Source: Nitrincola sp. A-D6
GTDB taxonomy: Bacteria > Pseudomonadota > Gammaproteobacteria > Pseudomonadales > Balneatricaceae
DNA: 64,000 bases
Assembly: GCF_000764495.1 (NCBI RefSeq)
Contig: NZ_JRLB01000061.1
Coordinates: forward strand, 1 to 64,000
Direction: 5' to 3'
Position 1 is the stretch's first letter. Each line of letters opens with the position of its first letter. The translations under genes and the position numbers were made by a program. The notes beneath the pieces are model-generated. The model was given only the letters and a program-made list of their open reading frames with translations, had not been told where the DNA came from and made no database searches. Positions 58,115 through 64,000 of this stretch are shown piece by piece.

Positions 58115-59565
58115 ATGTTACAAGCGATGCAGCTGTTTAAACAGCAGGCGTATATCAATGGCCAATGGGTGAATGCTGACTCGGGCAAAACCTATGCCAT
58201 TCACAATCCGGCTACCGGAGAAAAACTGGGCGAGGTGCCAACTATGGGCGCCGCCGAAACCCAGGCAGCCGTAGATGCCGCCGAAGCCGCACTACCGGCC
58301 TGGCGTGCCAAAACAGCGAAAGAGCGTGCTGTGATTCTGCGCCGCTGGTTTGATCTGATGATGCAACATCAGGATGATCTGGCCGTCTGATGACCCTGGA
58401 ACAGGGCAAACCCCTGGCCGAAGCCAAGGGCGAAATTGCCTATGCAGCATCCTTTGTTGAGTGGTTTGCCGAAGAAGCCAAGCGCGTGTATGGCGAAACC
58501 ATCCCAGGCCATCAGGCTGACAAGCGTATTCTGGTGATCCGTCAGCCCATTGGCGTTGCAGCAGCGATCACGCCCTGGAACTTCCCATCGGCGATGATTA
58601 CCCGTAAAGCGGCGCCAGCACTGGCCGCCGGTTGCACCATGGTACTCAAGCCTGCACCGCAAACACCCTTTTCTGCACTGCACTGGCTCAACTGGCTGAA
58701 GAAGCCGGTATTCCACCGGCGTACTTAGCGTCGTCACAGCCACGGCTGAAGACTCCATTGCTGTAGGCAATGTATTCTGTAACAGTGATGTGGTGCGCAA
58801 ACTCTCCTTCACCGGTTCCACCGGGGTAGGCATCAAACTGATGCAACAGTGTGCACCGACACTGAAAAAACTGTCTTTGGAACTCGGCGGTAACGCTCCA
58901 TTTGTGGTATTTGATGATGCCGATCTGGATGCCGCCGTAGAAGGCGCGATGATCTCCAAATACCGCAACGCCGGTCAAACCTGCGTGTGTGCTAACCGTA
59001 TCTATGTGCAAAAAGGTGTGTATGACGCCTTTGCTGAAAAATTTGCCGCCGCTGTTGCCAAACTGCAGGTCGGCAACGGTCTGGAAGATGGCATTACCAC
59101 CGGTCCCCTGATCGATGCCAATGCGGTGAAAAAAGTGCAAAGCCACCTGGAAGACGCCCTCAGCAAAGGTGCCAAGCTGATCACTGGCGGCAACCCTCAT
59201 GCACTGGGGGAACCTTTTTTGAACCAACCATCATCACCGGTGCAACCCCTGATATGTTGATTGCGCGCGAAGAAACCTTCGGCCCACTGGCACCACTCTT
59301 CGCATTTGAAGACGAAGCCGATGTGATTCGTATGGCTAATGACACGGAATATGGTCTGGCAGCTTACTTCTATGCCCGTGACCTGGGTCGTGTCTGGCGC
59401 GTCGCTGAAGCACTCGAATATGGCATGGTCGGCATCAATACCGGCGTCATTTCCACCGAAGTGGCCCCCTTCGGTGGGGTTAAATCTTCAGGTCTGGGTC
59501 GTGAAGGTTCACGCCATGGCATTGAAGAGTATCTGGAAATGAAATACCTCTGCATCAATATCTAA
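58115..59565 (+). CDS. gabD: Succinate-semialdehyde dehydrogenase GabD (interrupted by four frameshifts)
   Basis: An NAD(P)-dependent aldehyde dehydrogenase of about 484 residues. Start ATG 58115 ([20 protein letters not shown]) follows TTGGAGAAAGC. It has [20 protein letters not shown], the Glu of [11 protein letters not shown], the catalytic Cys of [11 protein letters not shown] and [11 protein letters not shown]. Breaks: near 58386 (LAV-stop; repair gives [12 protein letters not shown]), near 58680 (repair [14 protein letters not shown]), near 58718 (repair [15 protein letters not shown]) and in the G5 run at 59206-59210 (repair [13 protein letters not shown]). Each needs one G or C. It oxidises succinate semialdehyde to succinate, the step after GabT; the PuuC or glutarate-semialdehyde version is a less likely alternative. 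Confidence 0.88.
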
Positions 59566-59590
59566 ATATAGAATCTGGAGAAAAACGATC

Positions 59591-60865
59591 ATGAGTAAAA
59601 CCAATGCTGGCATGATAGAGCGGAAAAACCAGGCAGTAGCCAGAGGCGTTGGCCTCGCCCATCCGCTGTTTATCGATTCGGCAAAAAACGCCACCCTGAC
59701 CGATGTAGAGGGACGCGAGTTTATCGATTTTGCTGGTGGTATTGCGGTATTGAATACCGGTCATCTGCACGATACGGTTAAAAAAGCTGTTGCCGACCAG
59801 TTGGAAAAGTTGTCACACACCTGTTTTATGGTAATGGGTTACGAGCCCTACGTTGCCGTGTGCGAAAAAATCAATGCCCTGGCTACCGGCCCTTCCCCCA
59901 AGAAAAGTGCGCTGTTCACCACAGGGGCTGAAGCGGTTGAAAACGCGCTCAAAGTTGCGCGTGCACATACCGGTCGTACTGGTGTGATCGCCTTTGGCGC
60001 CGGTTATCATGGCCGCACCATGGCAACCCTGGCACTGACAGGCAAAATTGCGCCTTACTCCAGCGGTATGGGTTTGATGCCGGGTGATGTTTACCGTGCC
60101 CTCTACCCCTGTGAAATGCATGGCATCAGCACTGAAGATGCTATTGCCTCTATTGAGCGTATCTTCAAGTTTGATGCTGAAGCCTGCAACATTGCCGCCA
60201 TTATTCTCGAACCTGTGCAGGGCGAAGGCGGTTTCTATGTCGCACCCAAAGCCTTTATGGCCGCACTGCGTGAGATTTGTGACAAGCACGGCATCCTGCT
60301 GATTGCCGATGAAGTTCAGACAGGTGCTGGCCGTACCGGAACCTTCTTTGCCATGGAACAAATGGGTGTTGAACCGGATATCACTACCTTTGCCAAATCC
60401 ATTGCCGGCGGTTTCCCACTGTCCGGTATTGTCGGTAAAGCCGACATTATGGACAGCATTGCCCCTGGTGGCCTGGGTGGCACCTATGGAGGTAGCCCAA
60501 CCGCCTGTGCCGCCGCTCTGGGTGTACTGCAGGTATTTGAACAAGAGAAACTGCTGGATCGTGCCATGGTTGTCGGAGAAAAATTGCGCAGCTATCTGAC
60601 TGCCATGTCGAAGCAGCATAAAGTGATTGCTGATGTACGTGGCCTGGGTGCCATGATTGCAATGGAGCTGATCGATGAACAGGGCCAACCACAGCCTGAG
60701 CTCACCGCCAAGGTTGTTGCTAAAGCACGTGATAAAGGCCTGATCCTGATCTCCTGTGGTCTTTATGGCAACGTTGTACGGATATTGGTACCACTGACAG
60801 TACCTGATGCTCAGTTACAGCAAGGCCTGGATATCATCAGCGAGTGCTTTGCTGAACTTGCCTGA
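59591..60865 (+). CDS. gabT: 4-aminobutyrate aminotransferase GabT
   Basis: 424 residues, intact, a class III PLP aminotransferase. Signatures are FIDFAGGIAVLNTGHLHD near the start, FTTGAEAVENALKVARAHTG, the PLP-contacting FGAGYHGRTMATLALTG, IILEPVQGEGGF, LIADEVQTGAGRTG and the Schiff-base Lys in TFAKSIAGGFPLSG. It transfers the amino group of GABA to 2-oxoglutarate, giving succinate semialdehyde for GabD. The gene follows gabD by 25 bp and is closed by a strong terminator. A 5-aminovalerate aminotransferase (DavT) activity is possible, as many GabT enzymes share it. Confidence 0.95.
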   Translation: MSKTNAGMIERKNQAVARGVGLAHPLFIDSAKNATLTDVEGREFIDFAGGIAVLNTGHLHDTVKKAVADQLEKLSHTCFMVMGYEPYVAVCEKINALATGPSPKKSALFTTGAEAVENALKVARAHTGRTGVIAFGAGYHGRTMATLALTGKIAPYSSGMGLMPGDVYRALYPCEMHGISTEDAIASIERIFKFDAEACNIAAIILEPVQGEGGFYVAPKAFMAALREICDKHGILLIADEVQTGAGRTGTFFAMEQMGVEPDITTFAKSIAGGFPLSGIVGKADIMDSIAPGGLGGTYGGSPTACAAALGVLQVFEQEKLLDRAMVVGEKLRSYLTAMSKQHKVIADVRGLGAMIAMELIDEQGQPQPELTAKVVAKARDKGLILISCGLYGNVVRILVPLTVPDAQLQQGLDIISECFAELA

Positions 60866-60891
60866 TTATTAACGAACTCGGACCAGAACCA

Positions 60892-60931
60892 AAAGCCAGG
60901 GTGTTGACAACAAACACCTTGGCTTTTTTTT
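60892..60931 (+). terminator. Rho-independent terminator after gabT
   Basis: Stem AAAGCCAGGGTGTT / AACACCTTGGCTTT, with one mismatch and a short loop, followed by a run of T. It ends the transporter-gabD-gabT operon. Confidence 0.92.
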
Positions 60932-61046
60932 ATGAAAAATTTTGATAAACCAATTTTTTCTGCCCTATCTCTAAACGATTCCAGTCCCTTAAGCTATACT
61001 AATGTCGAATAGTTACCCCAAGCCCTAGCCAAAAGAGAGTGGCATT

Positions 61047-61436
61047 ATGACCGTTGAGAAATTTAAGACACTAGCCGAAATGGGTATTGAAGACGTCTCT
61101 GAAATAGAGAAGTTTTCAACACGTCAGGAAGGCGATATGGATATCCTGAAAATCTACTTTCACCGCGATCCCGGCGAATGGTTTGCCAAAAGCAAAAAAT
61201 TCAAATTTAAACGCCAGGTCAAAACGGTTAGGGTGAATGAAGGCAAGGTGTCCTATCGTGAAACCTCAGAGTCATCGCCTTACTTCCTGCGTGCGCTGAC
61301 TGAGCTGGAAAAACTGGCTGATGAAATGCACACCGCCAAGGGCCGTAAAGAAATATTGCTGGATGATATCGATCATCTTGAAAAAGTGATGGAGCGTAAA
61401 ATCGCCGACATTCGTCGGCAGATTGAAGAGCTCTGA
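61047..61436 (+). CDS. DUF3461 family protein
   Basis: 129 residues, intact. The start MTVEKFKTLAEMGIEDVSEI, the middle FHRDPGEWFAKSKKFKFKRQ and the C-terminal coiled coil (KVMERKIADIRRQIEEL) match DUF3461, a small cytoplasmic family of unknown function confined mostly to gammaproteobacteria. It is transcribed alone. A REP-like pair starts just after the stop codon, between this gene and the convergent dsbA-family gene. Confidence 0.88.
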   Translation: MTVEKFKTLAEMGIEDVSEIEKFSTRQEGDMDILKIYFHRDPGEWFAKSKKFKFKRQVKTVRVNEGKVSYRETSESSPYFLRALTELEKLADEMHTAKGRKEILLDDIDHLEKVMERKIADIRRQIEEL

Positions 61437-61444
61437 TAAACTCC

Positions 61445-61498
61445 CTGTAGGAGCTCGCTCTGCGAGCGAACCCTTCGCCCGGGGACCGGGCTCCTACA
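61445..61498. repeat. REP-like palindrome pair
   Basis: TGTAGGAGCTCGCTCTGCGAGCGA followed by TTCGCCCGGGGACCGGGCTCCTACA: the two unit types seen elsewhere in the window, in opposite orientation and forming strong hairpins. It lies between two convergent genes, which suggests a role in 3'-end formation or mRNA protection. Confidence 0.85.
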
Positions 61499-61522
61499 AT
61501 CAAATAACCTGTCAGATCTTGC

Positions 61523-62164
61523 TTAGTTAGAAACAATATTCCGCAAGCTCTTCACCAGCATTTCAGGCTCCTGAGCACCGGATATCAAGTACTGATTATT
61601 GATAATAAACGCAGGAACAGAGGTGATACCCATCTGCTCCCAGCGGGCTTCCTCATCACGAACGCTCTGCACATACTGATCTGATGCCAATACCTGTTGA
61701 GCGGCTTGACCATCCAGACCAATACTTTCCACCCAATGAAGCAAAACATTCGGATCACTGACCTCAGCGTCATGGCCAAAGTAGGCTTCAAATAGCGCTT
61801 TTTTCATCTCGGTTTGCTTGCCCTGCTCCGCCGCCCACTGCACCAGTCGATGCGCATCAAAGGTATTGCGGGTATGACGCTGCTGAAGTGCTGAAAAATT
61901 CAGCCCCAGACCCTCGGCAATCTCCTGCATCTGTGCCTGAGCTTGCTGCATCTCTTCTACACTGCGACCATACTTGCGACTTAGCGCCTGGAGGATGGGT
62001 TCACCACCTGCGTCAGGATCCGGGTTTAACTCAAAGGCATGCCATTGTACTGTAAAAGCCATTTCATCTTTCAGTTGCAACATGGCCTGTTCCAGTCGGG
62101 CATAACCTATGGCACACCAGGGACAGGCGATGTCTGAAACAATATCGATGGTGACGGATTGCAT
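61523..62164 (-). CDS. DsbA family oxidoreductase, FrnE-like
   Basis: 213 residues. A thioredoxin fold with a large helical insert. The active site CPWC lies at residues 14-17 (IVSDIACPWCAIGYARLEQA). The middle helical region includes FNPDPDAGG-like LNPDPDAGGEPI and AHRLVQWAAEQGKQ. The cis-Pro loop is ITSVPAFIINNQYLISGAQ. No signal peptide is present, so it acts in the cytoplasm, like FrnE. FrnE-type proteins act as disulfide isomerases or reductases in oxidative stress or polyketide pathways. Transcribed alone; convergent with the DUF3461 gene. Confidence 0.9.
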   Translation of the reverse strand: MQSVTIDIVSDIACPWCAIGYARLEQAMLQLKDEMAFTVQWHAFELNPDPDAGGEPILQALSRKYGRSVEEMQQAQAQMQEIAEGLGLNFSALQQRHTRNTFDAHRLVQWAAEQGKQTEMKKALFEAYFGHDAEVSDPNVLLHWVESIGLDGQAAQQVLASDQYVQSVRDEEARWEQMGITSVPAFIINNQYLISGAQEPEMLVKSLRNIVSN

Positions 62165-62264
62165 AGAACCTCTCCATAGTCGGTTAGATTATTTTACGGA
62201 TAGAATAGCGAAACAGATTGTCAAATCGCGAATACGCTGACCCATGCTCACAGGAGCCTTCACC

Positions 62265-62783
62265 ATGAACCGCATAATGCTATTGATAACCGCCCTTCTG
62301 ATCGGTGGATGTGCTTCGCTTCCGTCTGAACTGCGTACGCCACCGGAACAAACATTACTGCCTTTTTCAGCAACAGTCACTACTGAAGCTTCCGGTCAAA
62401 CCGCACGCTGGGGCGGCGAGATTGCCAAAGTAAGTAACCTGCAACAGGGCAGCCTGCTGGAAGTGGTTGAGTTTTCACTGAATACCAGAGGCCGACCCGT
62501 AAAGGCAGATACCAGCGGAGGACGCTTCAGAATACTGCTATCCGGTTTTATCGACCCGGCCATCTATACCCCCGGACGCATGGTCACAGCCCTGGGCAAC
62601 TTTACAGCCATCGAAGAGGGTAAGGTGGAGGAACAAGCCTATCGGTTTCCGCTACTCCATTCCGAGCAACTACACCTCTGGCCCGAGGTTAAGGAGCCCT
62701 CAACCCACCAGCATCATTACGATCCCTTTTTCTTTCACCGAAGCTTTATGATGCGACCTATTATTATAGTGCCAGCCAATTAA
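62265..62783 (+). CDS. Slp family outer membrane lipoprotein
   Basis: The start is set at ATG 62265 (MNRIMLLITALLIGGCASLP), behind CAGGAGCC; an ATG seven codons upstream would spoil the lipoprotein signal. Lipobox LIGGC gives a lipidated N-terminal Cys; the following Ala-Ser suggests sorting to the outer membrane. The mature part has ARWGGEIAKVSNLQQGSLLE, SGGRFRILLSGFIDPAIYTP and GRMVTALGNFTAIEEGKVEE, the order found in Slp (starvation lipoprotein) proteins. 172 residues. Divergent from the DsbA-family gene. Its role is likely envelope stability under stress. Confidence 0.85.
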   Translation: MNRIMLLITALLIGGCASLPSELRTPPEQTLLPFSATVTTEASGQTARWGGEIAKVSNLQQGSLLEVVEFSLNTRGRPVKADTSGGRFRILLSGFIDPAIYTPGRMVTALGNFTAIEEGKVEEQAYRFPLLHSEQLHLWPEVKEPSTHQHHYDPFFFHRSFMMRPIIIVPAN

Positions 62784-62816
62784 AACTAAATGAACCCTAT
62801 TCATAGAGGTGGACTG

Positions 62817-62909
62817 ATGCATTTTTGTTCCAGCTATACAGGCATGGAAGCACGGAGTATAACGACACTATCCGAGCAAGACTTATCTGAACTGCACCGT
62901 GGTGAGTGA
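62817..62909 (+). CDS. Possible 30-aa small open frame in front of the Lrp gene
   Basis: ATG at 62817 follows AGAGGTGG at good spacing and reads MHFCSSYTGMEARSITTLSE and ten more residues to a TGA at 62907. It ends 3 bp before the Lrp start, so ribosomes finishing here could restart at the regulator gene. No family resemblance was seen. It may be a leader peptide or chance. Confidence 0.3.
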   Translation: MHFCSSYTGMEARSITTLSEQDLSELHRGE

Positions 62910-62912
62910 ATA

Positions 62913-63362
62913 ATGAATATGGACAGAGCCGATTACCAGATCATCAAAGAGCTGCAACAAAACTCCCGGATAACCATAACCGAGCTGGCATTGCGTGTGG
63001 GATTATCGAAGACACCCTGCCAGGTGCGCATGCGCAGACTTGAGGAGCAAGGATATATCACCGGCTATACAGCACTTGTGGATCATAGCAAGCTCGACTT
63101 GAACCATATTGCGTTCATTCAAGTCACTTTAAACGATACCAGCAGCAAGTCCCTGGCCGCCTTTAATCAAGCTGTATTACAAATCACCGAGGTAGAACAG
63201 TGTCATATGATCGCAGGCGGGCACGATTATCTGCTAAAGGTTCGCACGAAAGACATGACAGCCTATAGGATGGTACTGGGAGAAAAAATCTCCGCCTTGC
63301 CACACGTACTGCAGACCAGCACCTTTGTTGCCATGGAAAGTATCAAGGATGTAGGAATTTAG
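62913..63362 (+). CDS. Lrp/AsnC family transcriptional regulator
   Basis: 149 residues, intact. N-terminal HTH (1-60; RADYQIIKELQQNSRITITE, LALRVGLSKTPCQVRMRRLE). C-terminal RAM/ligand domain (about 65-145; IAFIQVTLNDTSS, QCHMIAGGHDYLLKVRTKDM). Lrp proteins form octamers and respond to amino acids. The SKTPCQVRMRRLE helix resembles regulators of proline dehydrogenase such as PutR, but a specific target cannot be fixed; no putA is in the window. It may control the following PDC-sensor gene or itself. Confidence 0.88.
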   Translation: MNMDRADYQIIKELQQNSRITITELALRVGLSKTPCQVRMRRLEEQGYITGYTALVDHSKLDLNHIAFIQVTLNDTSSKSLAAFNQAVLQITEVEQCHMIAGGHDYLLKVRTKDMTAYRMVLGEKISALPHVLQTSTFVAMESIKDVGI

Positions 63363-63673
63363 CTGATTAGATAATGGCGACCTTATCTAGGAGGCTATCC
63401 GAGCAAGTATTTCAGTGAGCCATCAGGTCAATTTGACCATTTTCAGCTTAATACATTTACGAAAGTTATTTTTTTACCCCCTAAAAAAGAGATAAAACAA
63501 AGCCAAACCGGCAATAAAAGGCAACATTTCCTTTGCTGATACGCTAGAGTTTTAACGACTTACACGCCGTCATAGGGATGCGAATATAACTACACGGATC
63601 CTCCGCCAAGCCGACGCCAAGACAACACACATACATTGTTAATAACAATAAATAACCTAATCAGAGATGTGCA
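63363..63673. other. Intergenic region before the PDC-sensor gene
   Basis: 311 bp without a gene, AT-rich around 63440-63530. The segment AGGAGGCTATCCGAGCAAGTAT at 63389 resembles AGGAGGCTGTCCGAGAATAA at about 11943, possibly a dispersed repeat fragment. No clear promoter or terminator was identified. Confidence 0.4.
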
Positions 63674-64000
63674 ATGAGCACTCAAAACCATATACATTTA
63701 TTACAGCAATATAACGAATACGAGCACACAATTCAGAGCCTTATGGAGTCGATGATGACTAGTCTTAATGCTCAGGAATTGCTGCGTGATCGCAAAGCGC
63801 AGCAGCAGACAGTAAATCACCTCAGTCGCGCATTTCCCTTTGTCGAGCTGATTTACAGCCTGGATTCCCAAGGTGTGCAGTTAATGGACTCAGCCTATAG
63901 CCCAACAGTTAGCGACCGCCGCTTCCGCCCACTCGGCAAGGGTAGTGACCGCAGCAAGAGACCCTATATGATTGCAGCTCGCGATCAAGTTGACAGGGTA
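63674..64000 (+). CDS. PDC/Cache-type sensor protein, 5' part (runs off the window)
   Basis: An open frame begins at ATG 63674 (MSTQNHIHLLQQYNEYEHTI) and stays open for 109 codons to the end. There is no signal peptide or membrane helix at the start. After a helical stretch comes a PDC/Cache-like opening: FPFVELIYSLDSQGVQLMDS, then RRFRPLGKGSDRSKRPYMIA. This is the pattern of cytoplasmic PDC-sensor proteins of marine gammaproteobacteria, sometimes linked to signalling outputs. The output domain, if any, lies outside the window. The ribosome-binding site is weak (CAGAGATG). Confidence 0.65.
   Translation, partial: MSTQNHIHLLQQYNEYEHTIQSLMESMMTSLNAQELLRDRKAQQQTVNHLSRAFPFVELIYSLDSQGVQLMDSAYSPTVSDRRFRPLGKGSDRSKRPYMIAARDQVDRV

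Noticed and set aside
59813-60688. A 291-codon open frame on the minus strand
   Set aside because: It is antisense to the fully convincing gabT gene; a shadow frame rich in His and Gly.

Overview
The window reads as chromosomal DNA of a free-living, flagellated, respiring gammaproteobacterium, probably a marine or halophilic Oceanospirillales/Alteromonadales-type organism. This rests on the mix of hrpA, speA, ptsP, hemH, fabV, phoH, a TIGR04211-type SH3 protein, a DUF3461 protein, several c-di-GMP enzymes and chemoreceptors, and many REP-like palindromes of the form GTAGGAGCTCGCTCTGCGAG. The genus cannot be fixed from the sequence. No rRNA, tRNA, CRISPR array or intact transposase was seen.

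Layout. 0-2.3 kb is a repeat-rich segment: a 15-bp tandem repeat, REP-like palindromes and a 0.42-kb tandem duplication around an Rpn-type nuclease gene. 2.3-7.5 kb holds a porin and hrpA. 7.5-11.8 kb holds two overlapping c-di-GMP genes. 11.8-12.5 kb is non-coding with two large inverted repeats. 12.5-20.1 kb carries an FkbM methyltransferase, speA, a solute:sodium symporter-like protein, phoH, yidD and an SH3-domain membrane protein. 20.1-28.0 kb is signalling: a CBS-PAS-GGDEF-EAL protein, PtsP, a double-receiver protein and a chemoreceptor. 28.1-31.9 kb is a coupled MoxR-DUF58-TgpA operon. 31.9-40.0 kb has an FAD oxidoreductase, an FKBP-type isomerase, a 3-hydroxyisobutyryl-CoA hydrolase-like protein, hemH, fabV, an acyl-CoA dehydrogenase and a MaoC hydratase. 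40.0-42.5 kb pairs a PstS-like binding protein with an overlapping chemoreceptor gene. 42.6-49.7 kb is a thiosulfate/tetrathionate module: tsdB-tsdA next to a translationally coupled block of two stacked two-component systems. 50.4-53.4 kb holds an alpha/beta hydrolase, an amidoligase, a gamma-glutamylcyclotransferase-like protein and a PuuR-type regulator. 53.7-60.9 kb is a polyamine/GABA-type ABC transporter followed by gabD and gabT. 61.0-64.0 kb holds DUF3461, a FrnE-type DsbA protein, a Slp lipoprotein, an Lrp regulator and the 5' part of a PDC/Cache-sensor gene running off the end.

How it works together. The best candidate for an interesting system is the sulfur-oxyanion cluster. A TsdBA cytochrome pair (thiosulfate/tetrathionate interconversion) lies downstream of a four-gene regulatory operon (histidine kinase, NtrC-type activator, TtrS/ThsS-like kinase with a PhnD-type sensor, FixJ-type regulator). 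A sigma-54-like promoter with upstream direct repeats precedes the divergent DUF4168 gene. A second theme is nitrogen and polyamine use: SpeA, PtsP, a PuuR-type regulator, a Pot-type transporter, GabD and GabT, plus an amidoligase/cyclotransferase pair that could act on gamma-glutamyl compounds.

Caution on quality. About twenty single- or two-base frameshifts interrupt otherwise well-conserved genes (hrpA, yidD, tgpA, DUF58, moxR, fabV, gabD four times, and others). Most can be repaired by restoring one base, usually in a short G or C run. I read these mainly as sequencing or assembly deletions rather than gene decay. Broken genes are therefore listed as whole loci with the break sites named.
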